Shown: positions 1 through 6,386, numbered from the stretch's first letter. The stretch is 11,348 nucleotides of DNA from Gammaproteobacteria bacterium (GCA_028821035.1 JAPPHP010000254.1:1-11348); one strand, 5' to 3'. Notes: generated from the sequence alone by a model not told the origin. Translations and numbers: made by a program.

Positions 1-222
1 ATGGCGCGGGTCGAAGTCGAGAGCGAGGTCACCGGCAACGTCTGGAAGGTCGAGGTCGGCGTCGGCGACCGCGTCGAGGAAGGCGATGTCCTGCTGATCC
101 TGGAGTCGATGAAGATGGAGATCCCCATCGAGAGCCCCGCGCCCGGCACGGTCTCCGAACTCCTGGTCCGGGAGGAGGACCAGGTGGAGGAGGACCAGGT
201 GGTGCTGGTGCTGGACGCCTGA
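1..222 (+). CDS. Stand-alone biotin carboxyl carrier protein (acyl-CoA carboxylase subunit)
   Basis: This 73-residue protein is a single biotinyl/lipoyl hammerhead domain. The ESMKME motif is at residues 35-40, and Lys38 is the expected biotinylation site. Biotin on this lysine would carry the carboxyl group from a biotin carboxylase to the carboxyltransferase encoded downstream at 702-2255. Repeated Gly-Asp turns (around residues 22-23 and 28-29) fit the two-fold barrel. About 70 residues is normal for stand-alone carriers of this group, so the ATG at base 1 is a plausible start, but upstream sequence is missing and a longer N-terminus cannot be excluded. No biotin carboxylase is visible here; it probably lies just upstream. 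The residues around the lysine favour biotin over lipoate (lipoyl domains usually have DKA/DKV). The role is confident; the acyl-CoA substrate is not readable. Confidence 0.9.
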   Translation: MARVEVESEVTGNVWKVEVGVGDRVEEGDVLLILESMKMEIPIESPAPGTVSELLVREEDQVEEDQVVLVLDA

Positions 223-448
223 CAGGCGCCGGAGCCCGGTCAGGCATTCCCCTTCGCACAAGGGTTTCCCCTCCCGTCCTCGCCCGGGGCGCGGCGCCCG
301 TTCCCGGACACCGCCCCGCTTCCCGTCGCGCCCGCCGCAGCACGTAATCGATCTGCGCGTTCACGCTGCGCGATTCGTCCCCGGCCCAGCGATGTAGGGC
401 GGCCAACACCTCGGGGTCCGTGCGCAGCAGGAAGGACTTGCGCGCCAT
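29..448 (-). CDS. Small Arc/CopG-type ribbon-helix-helix DNA-binding protein, 3' end uncertain
   Basis: From the ATG at 448 the first ~46 residues look like an Arc-family ribbon-helix-helix protein. A MARKSFLLRTDPEV strand is followed by a helix with a Trp-Ala pair, then a SVNAQIDYVLRRA helix, the classic S/N-x-x-I-x-x-x-L pattern. A GGGGAG Shine-Dalgarno lies 7 bases upstream, which fixes this start over the longer frame open to 703. Relatives are usually 50-70 residues. Here the frame stays open for 139 residues, and the Pro/Arg/Gly-rich tail runs antisense through most of the biotin carrier gene. A shift of one base would end it at a TGA near 238-240, so the long tail may be an artefact of GC-rich antisense sequence or of a frameshift. 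Its position between two carboxylase genes, divergent from the carboxyltransferase, suggests a local repressor; that role is inferred. Confidence 0.68.
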   Translation of the reverse strand: MARKSFLLRTDPEVLAALHRWAGDESRSVNAQIDYVLRRARREAGRCPGTGAAPRARTGGETLVRRGMPDRAPAPVRRPAPAPPGPPPPGPPPGPGVRRPCRARGSRWGSPSSSTPGSAGHRLPRRGRRRRPRPSRRCR

Positions 449-455
449 CCGCTCG

Positions 456-461
456 CTCCCC
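456..461 (-). promoter_or_regulatory. Ribosome binding site of the ribbon-helix-helix gene
   Basis: On the minus strand GGGGAG is followed by a 7-base spacer and the ATG at 448. It decides the start, because the same frame is open much further upstream without a comparable site. Confidence 0.6.
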
Positions 462-467
462 GACTGC

Positions 468-548
468 CTACTGGTAGAGCGATCCCGTGTCGAGCACCGG
501 CTGCGTCGCCTTGTCTCCACAGAGCACCACGAGGAGGTTGCTGACCAT
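468..548 (-). other. Short minus-strand reading frame, possible gene remnant
   Basis: A 26-residue frame starts at the ATG at 548, which is preceded by an A-rich run, and stops at 468. It reads MVSNLLVVLCGDK and ends GSLYQ. The hydrophobic LLVVLCGD strand resembles core strands of alpha/beta enzymes, loosely like nitroreductase-family strands, but this is too short to assign. The frame is open upstream to an ATG at 641 with no recognisable protein. It lies in the 253-base spacer between the ribbon-helix-helix gene and the carboxyltransferase, where I see no convincing promoter. It may be a decayed gene end or a chance frame. Confidence 0.2.
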
Positions 549-701
549 TTTTTGCCAGATACCAGCCCCCGGTCCCCGCTCCGCGCATCGTCGCTCCCGC
601 GTTTGGCCCGATCCACCGCGTGTGCCACACTTGCGCGCCATTTCATCCGAGGAGGAGCGCCTCGTCCCGCCGCGCGGCGCCGACGAGACCGGTCGAATGC
701 C

Positions 702-2255
702 ATGAGCTGGGAGCAGGAAGTCCGCGAGATCGAGCGCCGGCGTCACCTCGCGAAGCAGCAGGGCGGCAAGGAAGGCATCGCCAAGCAGCACGCCCGTGGC
801 CGGCTCACCATCCGGGAACGCATCGACGCCCTCCTCGACCCGGACACCTTCCAGGAACACGGGCGGGCCACCGCGACCCCGGACTACGACGACCAGGACA
901 ACCTCACCGGCTACGTGCCCGCGAACTACGTCGTCGGTTTCGGGAAGATCGAGAGCCGGCGCGTCGCGGTCGGGGGCGAGGACTTCACCTTGAAGGGCGG
1001 TTCCCCGAACGCGGCGGGACTGCGCAAGAGCGTCTACGCCGAACACCTGGCCGTGCAGTACCGCGTCCCCCTGGTCCGCATGCTCGAAGGTGGCGGCGGC
1101 AGCGTGAAGGGAGGCGGGCGGAAGGGCGGCACGGTCGGCGAGCCGGTGTTCAGCGCGCCACGCTTCCGCATCATCGCGGACGCGATGGGCCAGGTCCCCG
1201 TCGTGTCGATCGCCGGCGGCGCGGTCGCGGGGTTCCCGGCGGGTCGCCTGGTCGCGTCGCACTTCTCCGTCATGACCCGGCACACGGCACAGATCCTGAT
1301 CGGGGGACCGGCCCTGGTGGAGCGGGCCCTCGGCGTGCGGCTGTCGAAGGACGAACTCGGAGGCGCCCATGTCCACGCGACGAGCGGCATCGTCGACAAC
1401 ATCGCGGAGGACGAGTACGCCGCCTTCGGCGAGACGCGGCGTTTCCTGAGCTACCTCCCGTCGAGCGTGCACCAGCGGGCGCCGCGGATAGCGTCGAACG
1501 ACGATCCGGAGCGGATGGAGCAGGACCTGCTCACCGCCGTGCCGCGGGACTCCAACGCCGGCTTCGACATGCGCGAGATCGTGCGCATGATCGTGGACCT
1601 CGACTCCTTCTTCGAGCTCGGCGCCACGTACGGGCCGAGCCAGATCGTCGGCCTGGCGCGCCTCGACGGCCAGCCCGTGGGCGTGCTGGCCAACGACTGC
1701 AACGTCTACGCGGGGGCGATGACCGCCGAGGCCGGACAGAAGTACCGGCGCTTCGTCGAGATGTGCGATACGTTCCACCTGCCGATCGTCAACTTCGTGG
1801 ACCAGCCGGGCTTCATGATCGGCCCCGAGGCGGAGCGCAACGGCACCATCCGCTACGGCATGGCCGCGGTCTGCGCCGCCGCCCAGGCTTCCGTGCCCTG
1901 GGCCACCATCCAGGTCCACAAGGGCTTCGGCGTAGCCACCGCCGCCCACTACGGACCGGACGCGTACGTCCTCGCATGGCCTTCCGTCGAGAGCGGCGCG
2001 CTACCTCTCGAGGGCGGCGTCGCCGTGGCCTTCCACCGGGAGATCGACGGGGCGGAGGACCCGGCCGCCAAGCGCCGGGAACTGGAGGACCGCCTGCGCG
2101 CCGCACGCTCGCCGTTCCCCCGCGCCGAGTCGTTCGCCGTGCACGAGTTGATCGACCCGCGGGAGACGCGCCCAGTCCTCTGCCAATGGATCGACTGGAT
2201 CCAGCCCCTGCTCGACGATCTCAAGGGGCCAACCACGTTTCCGATGCGGCCGTAG
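702..2255 (+). CDS. Acyl-CoA carboxylase, carboxyltransferase (beta) subunit
   Basis: This 517-residue protein belongs to the carboxyltransferase family of propionyl-, methylcrotonyl- and acetyl-CoA carboxylase beta subunits. It would transfer CO2 from biotin on the carrier encoded at 1-222 to an acyl-CoA. The N-terminus has the family hallmark GRLTIRERIDALLD (residues 33-46). The N-terminal crotonase-like half has an EGGGGSVKG loop (129-137) and an oxyanion-type GGAVAGFPAG stretch (172-181). The C-terminal half has FVDQPGFMIG (365-374), matching the usual VDxPGF motif, and GALPLEGG (432-439). The length is typical. The start at MSWEQE is chosen because family members begin with a similar MSWExEV; the frame is open far upstream but that part (from 420) is low-complexity and unlike the family. 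The Shine-Dalgarno is weak. The acyl specificity cannot be assigned, so no symbol is given. Confidence 0.92.
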   Translation: MSWEQEVREIERRRHLAKQQGGKEGIAKQHARGRLTIRERIDALLDPDTFQEHGRATATPDYDDQDNLTGYVPANYVVGFGKIESRRVAVGGEDFTLKGGSPNAAGLRKSVYAEHLAVQYRVPLVRMLEGGGGSVKGGGRKGGTVGEPVFSAPRFRIIADAMGQVPVVSIAGGAVAGFPAGRLVASHFSVMTRHTAQILIGGPALVERALGVRLSKDELGGAHVHATSGIVDNIAEDEYAAFGETRRFLSYLPSSVHQRAPRIASNDDPERMEQDLLTAVPRDSNAGFDMREIVRMIVDLDSFFELGATYGPSQIVGLARLDGQPVGVLANDCNVYAGAMTAEAGQKYRRFVEMCDTFHLPIVNFVDQPGFMIGPEAERNGTIRYGMAAVCAAAQASVPWATIQVHKGFGVATAAHYGPDAYVLAWPSVESGALPLEGGVAVAFHREIDGAEDPAAKRRELEDRLRAARSPFPRAESFAVHELIDPRETRPVLCQWIDWIQPLLDDLKGPTTFPMRP

Positions 2256-2260
2256 CTTCC

Positions 2261-2449
2261 ATGGCGGCCGTCGTCCTCTCGCTGACCTTGTCGTTCATCG
2301 CGGCCGTACTCGCATGGTTCGCCATCGGTCCGCGGCTGCGGCTCTCCGAGGACTCGAAACAGAACGAAGTGCTGAACGTCTTCGCCTACGTCGCGCTGGC
2401 GTTTCCCGTGGTGTTCGGCATCGTGTTCTTCGTCATCGAGCGGCTCTGA
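2261..2449 (+). CDS. Small two-helix membrane protein of unknown function
   Basis: This 62-residue protein starts with an ATG five bases after the carboxyltransferase stop and ends in a TGATG overlap with the next gene. It has two hydrophobic segments, roughly residues 3-22 and 39-60, joined by a short charged loop (around RLRLSEDSKQNE). That predicts an inner-membrane helical hairpin. I do not recognise the family. Codon use is as GC-rich as that of its neighbours, and the tight spacing on both sides argues that it is a real, translationally coupled gene. No strong Shine-Dalgarno is visible, consistent with coupling to the carboxyltransferase. Any link between the carboxylase and the membrane is speculation. 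Confidence 0.72.
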   Translation: MAAVVLSLTLSFIAAVLAWFAIGPRLRLSEDSKQNEVLNVFAYVALAFPVVFGIVFFVIERL

Positions 2450-2835
2450 TGGGGAAACGCCAACTGCTCGGGATCCGGGGCGTCTACGAAGTGGCCTTGC
2501 CCGTGCGGGAGCTGGCGCGCGCCGAGGCGTTCTACCGCGACGTGCTCGGGCTCGAGGTCGGCCTGCGGGACGAGCCTCGCCGCTGGCTGTTCCTGCGCGC
2601 CGGCGGACCGGACGGGATGATCGTGCTGCAGGAAGACCCCGAGGGGTGGTCGTCGCTGCACGTGGCCTTCACCGTGACCGACGCCGACCTGGACGCCGCC
2701 GTCGCGGCGCTCCGGGAACGCGGCGTCAACGTGGAGGGGCCCGTAACGCACGACTGGATGCCCGCGAGGTCGGCTTACTTCTCCGATCCGGACGGCCACG
2801 CGCTGGAGCTTTGCGCGCCGCTCCCGGGTGCCTGA
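2449..2835 (+). CDS. VOC-superfamily protein (glyoxalase/dioxygenase fold)
   Basis: This 128-residue protein has the two beta-alpha-beta-beta-beta modules of the vicinal-oxygen-chelate superfamily. YEVALPVREL followed by AFYRDVLGLE (residues 13-36) opens the first half, and LHVAFTVTDADLDAAVAAL (70-88) opens the second. It ends with the usual FSDPDGHALEL (111-121). Candidate metal ligands are His71 and Glu120. The usual first-strand His is replaced by Glu14, so metal binding may differ from typical glyoxalases or methylmalonyl-CoA epimerase. The ATG shares one base with the stop of the membrane protein gene, so it is in the carboxylase operon; the frame open upstream to 2314 is an overlap artefact. 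VOC members include epimerases, dioxygenases, glyoxalases and resistance proteins; the reaction cannot be chosen here. Confidence 0.82.
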   Translation: MGKRQLLGIRGVYEVALPVRELARAEAFYRDVLGLEVGLRDEPRRWLFLRAGGPDGMIVLQEDPEGWSSLHVAFTVTDADLDAAVAALRERGVNVEGPVTHDWMPARSAYFSDPDGHALELCAPLPGA

Positions 2836-3671
2836 TCCACGACCGCGCCGCGCTCTTCGATAAAGCGCGCGCCATCGGCCCGCCCCAACTCGAAGGTCGC
2901 CACCACCCGTTCCGGGGATGCGAAGTCCCAGGGCGCCACCGGCACTGGCCTCGACGGGCACACGTAACGTTCGCGGGTACAACGCGGCAGCGTGGCCCGG
3001 TAGCGGGAAAGCAGCACGAGCGGCCGCCGGCAATCCGAGACCGCCGACAGTGGCACATGCTCCACCAGGGCGCCGTCGAGGGCCGGGCGACCGCCGAGGC
3101 GAGTGACGGGGAAGACCGGGGGCGCAGCGGAGGACTGAAAGATCGTACCGACCAGTTGCTCCCGATCGGAGCATAGCCGCGCCCGGACCACCCTGGTCTC
3201 GAAGCCGAGAGACCTGACCCAGTGAAGATAGGGTCGCCGCGTCAGCAGCCTCTCCAACCCGTCGACACCGGCCGCGGCCAACACGCCAAGCCATGCTCCC
3301 AGCCAACGCGGTGGATGCGAAACGACGATCCTGAGATCCGGACCGGCACGCAACCGTTGAAATCCGTGCGCGGAAACCGAGTGCAGGAAGGAGTCGCGCG
3401 AGATCCGGGGATGCGGGAACACGGGTTCCGATCGCAGGAGGTTGCCGGGCCGCACGTTGCCGGGATTTTCCGCCACCAGTTCGAGGAACTTCGGGAAGAA
3501 CCGGTTCCAGCCGTCGGCGAGCAGGATCGCGGCGATCGCCGCACCACCGCTGACCGCGCCCACGGCCCGCGGCCGCGGTATGGCCGACCGCGCCGCCTCC
3601 CAGAACCCGGCCTGCCAGAAGCAGCGCGCCCCGCCGCCCGAAAAGACCACGCAGTCGATGTCGCCGGACAC
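2775..3671 (-). CDS. Patatin-like phospholipase/acyl hydrolase
   Basis: This 298-residue patatin-family protein would hydrolyse acyl esters of lipids with a Ser-Asp dyad. The glycine-rich oxyanion loop SGGGAR is at residues 11-16, followed by the usual aromatic FWQAGFW. The nucleophile elbow is VGAVSGGAA with Ser41. The catalytic Asp is D199 in the LDGALVEHVP stretch, the patatin DG-A/G motif. The elbow reads A-V-S-G-G instead of the standard G-x-S-x-G. The GTG start is chosen because a strong GGAGG lies six bases upstream and the conserved core begins five residues in; the frame open to 3836 lacks family-like sequence. No signal peptide is evident, so it is probably cytoplasmic or peripheral. 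The 3' end overlaps the convergent VOC gene by 61 bases. It lies 113 bases downstream of the cytochrome gene on the same strand and may be cotranscribed. Confidence 0.83.
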   Translation of the reverse strand: MSGDIDCVVFSGGGARCFWQAGFWEAARSAIPRPRAVGAVSGGAAIAAILLADGWNRFFPKFLELVAENPGNVRPGNLLRSEPVFPHPRISRDSFLHSVSAHGFQRLRAGPDLRIVVSHPPRWLGAWLGVLAAAGVDGLERLLTRRPYLHWVRSLGFETRVVRARLCSDREQLVGTIFQSSAAPPVFPVTRLGGRPALDGALVEHVPLSAVSDCRRPLVLLSRYRATLPRCTRERYVCPSRPVPVAPWDFASPERVVATFELGRADGARFIEERGAVVDQAPGSGAQSSSAWPSGSEK

Positions 3672-3677
3672 AGACTT

Positions 3678-3682
3678 CCTCC
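3678..3682 (-). promoter_or_regulatory. Strong ribosome binding site of the patatin gene
   Basis: On the minus strand a GGGAGGA run contains GGAGG six bases before the GTG at 3671. It is the clearest Shine-Dalgarno in the window and decides the non-ATG start. Confidence 0.75.
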
Positions 3683-3767
3683 CACCCGCATCGTCGTGCT
3701 TTTCTCCGCCTTGCCGGGCCGACGGAGTGCTGGCCAAGCTGGCCGAACGCAGCCCGAAGGTCAACCC

Positions 3768-3788
3768 GTAGGCCGGGGCCGCGCCTAC
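3768..3788. other. GTAGGC/GCCTAC inverted repeat at the cytochrome gene end
   Basis: The arms GTAGGC (3768-3773) and GCCTAC (3783-3788) could form a six-pair GC-rich hairpin overlapping the cytochrome stop codon, in the 113-base spacer before the patatin gene. No T run follows on either strand, so it is not a convincing intrinsic terminator. It might affect readthrough or message stability. Confidence 0.25.
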
Positions 3789-6295
3789 CCGGGGGGATCG
3801 CCCCCTTCGCACCCGTGGTACCGGCGATCCGGGCACATCCAGGCAACCAGCGGGACGCCGGTGCGCGCGGACGGTGTCGCGGAGGTCAGTCCGACCGCAC
3901 CCACGTCGGCGATCCGAACGCGGCAGGCCCGTTCTGCCGACGCGGTCTCGAGCGACACCAGGAGCGATGCACTGCCGCCGGCCCCTACGATCGGCGCGGG
4001 GCGGAGCGGCAGCGCAACCGGGTCACCGTCGGCGGCAACGGGAGCATCGGCAAGCAGCTTGTCCCTGGGTCCGAGGCGACCGTCGCCGTCCATGTCCGCG
4101 TGGATGCGCGCCCGCAACGCGCCCGCCCCTGCGGCCCCGAGCGTCACGGATTCCACCCGTATGCCACCGTGTGCTCCGGCGCCCACGCGAACTCCCCAGG
4201 CGCCGGGACCGGCCTCCGCTGGCACCACCGGCAGCGACGCTATCGTCGCGGTCGTGTCGACCACGGTATCGTCAAGCTGCTCGAGGTACGCCACGAGTTG
4301 CGTCCGTTCCGCCGCCGTCAGGTGCGACGTACGGCCATGACGGTCGTCGACGTTGCGGTCGACAATGACTTCCATGAGGGTGGCCGCGGAACCGTCGTGC
4401 AGGTATGGCGGCGTCTCCCAGACACCCTTGACCGTCGGTGTATCCAGGGCCCGCAGCGTGTTGGGGGTGAAGTCCCCGGCCGCCACGGACAGCGTCCCGA
4501 CGTCGTGCATGACGAATGGCAGTCCTCCATCCGGTCGCGGGCCGTCCGTGCGGAGCGAGCTGTCCGTGAACCTCGGGGCCGCGTGGCAGGTAGCGCAAGC
4601 GGTGGCGGGCGAGTGAAAGATCGCCTCCCCCGCGAGCGCCGACGTGGTCATGACGCCTCCCGGCCGGCGATGCGGACTCGGATGGACCGTGGTGAACGTC
4701 GCCAGGTACGCCGCGAGCGCATCGAGCTCGGGACTGAGCCCCGCGTTGGGCGGCCCGAACACCCAGTTCGCGGCCCTGGCGCGATAGACGGCATCGCTCA
4801 CGAACCCCCGGCCCTCGAGCGTGTTGCGAAGCAGGATCTCGAAGTCCTGTATCTCGTCCATGTCCGCGCGCCAGTGCAGCGGACCATGCGCGAGCCCCCC
4901 TCGCCCGACGAGTGCGATCGTGTTCCGGAAGCCCCCGCCGTGCGCGCCCCGTCCGCTGTAGTCCCACACCCTGCCGTCGGTACCGCCTTCCAGGTGACAG
5001 CCTCCGCAACTGACGTAGCCGTCACGCGACATGCGCTGATCCGTGGCGGTGAAGAAGAGCTGTTTGCCGAGGAGCACCTGCGGCGCGAGCACTTCCCGCT
5101 CGGCCGTGGGAACGGTCGCGAGCCTTGAGGTCCCGCTTCCGGGAGAGGACACGTCGTACACGGCCACGTCGCGGGTCAGGAAGTTCTGTACGAACAGCCG
5201 CCCGGCCCCATCCACCACCACGCCTTGCGGAGCCAGCCCGGTGTCCGGGATGGAGCGCAACAGCCCGCCCGTCTCCACGTCGAGCACGTCCACCGCATTC
5301 CCTCCCTGGACGGCCACGAAAGCGTGTCGGCCCGCGGCGTCGAAAGCCACCGCCACGGCCATCGCCCGGTTGTCGAGATCGCGGCGCGCCGAGAGGACCT
5401 CGCGGTTGGCGACCAGGTCGATCTGCGAGACGATGGTCCGCGTCGTGGTCTCGAAGGTGAGGACTTCGCCGGTGCGAAGCAGCCCCCTGGCGGTGTTGTC
5501 CTTCTTCGAGGGTATCCAGGCGCGTTCGCCGTTCGGCAGGATCGTGATGGACGTGAGATGGTTCGGTACGCCTCTGCCACTGACCGGGCTGTCGGGGCCC
5601 GGATCGAACGCGAGGGCGAACCGCCGCACGACTTCGAACGCGCCGGCATCCACCTCGACGACCTCGCCGCGGTCCCGGGGCGAGACGTAGCGGGTCACCA
5701 GCACGCGTTGCCCGTCGGCCGTGATCCCGATACCACGTGGCGTCGGGCCGACGTCGACCACCCCCGCCACGGCCCCGCTCGCCGGGTCCAGCCGCAACAG
5801 GCGGCCTGACGCCTGCAGGGTGACGTAGGCGAAGTCCCCCGTCGGACTGAACGCAATCCCGAATGGCCGCGAGGCGTACGGCAGCGCAACGGTACGAAGC
5901 AGACGTCCCGAGGATTCCAGCACGCTGACGGTAGCGTCGCCCTGATTGACCACCCACACTCCGCCGTCCTTCGCCAGGGCAAGCGTGCGCGGCCGGTCCC
6001 CCACCTTCGCCTCGAACAGCCGGACCAGGCGCCGCGTGTCGATTGCGGTCACCGTGTCGTGGTCGGGATTGACCGTCCAGACGCGGTGGCGGGCCTCGTC
6101 GAGAACGATCGTGCTCGCATGGGTCGGACGCGCCGGGGATGCGGGATCGGCCCAAGCCTCGAGCGAGACGGACGCGGTCCCGAGGGCCGCGGGAAGCACC
6201 CAGACGGTCCACCGTGGCCACCTCCACGAACCGCGGGCGCCACGCAGCCAGGGAACGCGACCGGATCGCCAAACCGTCCGAAGGATACTGCTCAA
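3785..6295 (-). CDS. Exported YVTN beta-propeller / di-heme cytochrome c (peroxidase or MauG-like) fusion protein
   Basis: This 836-residue protein is a multidomain periplasmic or surface redox protein. A basic N-terminus and the hydrophobic VWVLPAALGTASVSL form a Sec signal peptide with a likely cut after AWA (residues 47-49). Residues ~58-385 repeat YVTN/lactonase-type propeller blades (such as VWVVNQGDATVSVLE and AYVTLQASGRLLRLD). Residues ~400-675 resemble di-heme cytochrome c peroxidase/MauG, with heme motifs CGGCH (430-434) and CATCH (567-571) and the family stretch TPPYLHDGSAATL (628-640). Residues ~690-836 form an unassigned beta-rich domain with an EF-hand-like loop D-x-D-G-D-G-x-L-G-x-x-D (734-745). 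The TTG start is chosen because GGAGAG lies six bases upstream and it precedes the signal peptide; a GTG at 6199 is an alternative. The substrate is unknown. It is divergent from the FAD protein gene. Confidence 0.85.
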   Translation of the reverse strand: MSSILRTVWRSGRVPWLRGARGSWRWPRWTVWVLPAALGTASVSLEAWADPASPARPTHASTIVLDEARHRVWTVNPDHDTVTAIDTRRLVRLFEAKVGDRPRTLALAKDGGVWVVNQGDATVSVLESSGRLLRTVALPYASRPFGIAFSPTGDFAYVTLQASGRLLRLDPASGAVAGVVDVGPTPRGIGITADGQRVLVTRYVSPRDRGEVVEVDAGAFEVVRRFALAFDPGPDSPVSGRGVPNHLTSITILPNGERAWIPSKKDNTARGLLRTGEVLTFETTTRTIVSQIDLVANREVLSARRDLDNRAMAVAVAFDAAGRHAFVAVQGGNAVDVLDVETGGLLRSIPDTGLAPQGVVVDGAGRLFVQNFLTRDVAVYDVSSPGSGTSRLATVPTAEREVLAPQVLLGKQLFFTATDQRMSRDGYVSCGGCHLEGGTDGRVWDYSGRGAHGGGFRNTIALVGRGGLAHGPLHWRADMDEIQDFEILLRNTLEGRGFVSDAVYRARAANWVFGPPNAGLSPELDALAAYLATFTTVHPSPHRRPGGVMTTSALAGEAIFHSPATACATCHAAPRFTDSSLRTDGPRPDGGLPFVMHDVGTLSVAAGDFTPNTLRALDTPTVKGVWETPPYLHDGSAATLMEVIVDRNVDDRHGRTSHLTAAERTQLVAYLEQLDDTVVDTTATIASLPVVPAEAGPGAWGVRVGAGAHGGIRVESVTLGAAGAGALRARIHADMDGDGRLGPRDKLLADAPVAADGDPVALPLRPAPIVGAGGSASLLVSLETASAERACRVRIADVGAVGLTSATPSARTGVPLVAWMCPDRRYHGCEGGDPPG

Positions 6296-6301
6296 CGGAG
6301 G

Positions 6302-6307
6302 CTCTCC
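6302..6307 (-). promoter_or_regulatory. Ribosome binding site of the propeller-cytochrome gene
   Basis: GGAGAG on the minus strand, with a six-base spacer, precedes the TTG at 6295. It supports a TTG start that places a complete signal peptide at the N-terminus. Confidence 0.5.
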
Positions 6308-6358
6308 AGCATCGCGCCTGCGCAATCCAATGTTAGCCCCTGCCACGGCGGCCTGCGC

Positions 6359-6386
6359 TTGACCGGCCGAACGGCCCGTTGATACG
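6359..6386 (+). promoter_or_regulatory. Possible promoter of the FAD/NAD(P)-binding gene with a palindrome in the spacer
   Basis: TTGACC (6359-6364) resembles a -35 box. Sixteen bases later GATACG (6381-6386) is a poor -10 match. The spacer holds GGCCG-AA-CGGCC (6365-6376), a short inverted repeat that could be an operator. This is the 121-base divergent spacer between the cytochrome and FAD genes. It is weak evidence given the GC-rich background. Confidence 0.25.

Larger units (their letters stand above)
436..641. repeat. 13-base direct repeat ACTTGCGCGCCAT at 436-448 and 629-641
   Basis: The same 13 bases occur at the start codon of the ribbon-helix-helix gene (436-448) and again at 629-641, in the spacer before the carboxyltransferase. 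On the minus strand each copy begins with ATGGCGCGCAAG, reading Met-Ala-Arg-Lys. The span given covers both copies and the bases between. It could be a trace of a partial duplication, a paired binding site for the local regulator, or chance in GC-rich DNA. Confidence 0.4.

Noticed and set aside
29..448. Toxin-antitoxin pair
   Set aside because: The RHH protein could be an antitoxin, but no toxin-like frame adjoins it; both neighbours are carboxylase genes.
538..566. Sigma-70 promoter starting at TTGCTG in the carboxylase spacer
   Set aside because: No acceptable -10 box occurs at 16-18 bases; only the T run made it stand out.
468..1949. Long open frame of 493 codons on the minus strand across the carboxyltransferase gene
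   Set aside because: It is antisense to a well-conserved enzyme, is rich in Arg, Ala, His and Val without recognisable domains, and is a typical by-product of high GC at third codon positions.
2449..2835. Methylmalonyl-CoA epimerase next to a propionyl-CoA-type carboxylase
   Set aside because: Context is tempting, but the first-strand metal His is Glu and the remaining ligand pattern does not match the epimerase, so only the VOC superfamily is called.
3768..3788. Intrinsic terminator after the cytochrome gene
   Set aside because: There is a GC-rich hairpin but no T tract on either strand, and one arm overlaps the stop codon.
5022..6272. Minus-strand frame of 416 codons starting with ATG inside the propeller-cytochrome gene
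   Set aside because: It is Arg/Gly-rich without motifs, while the overlapping frame has a signal peptide, propeller blades and heme motifs.
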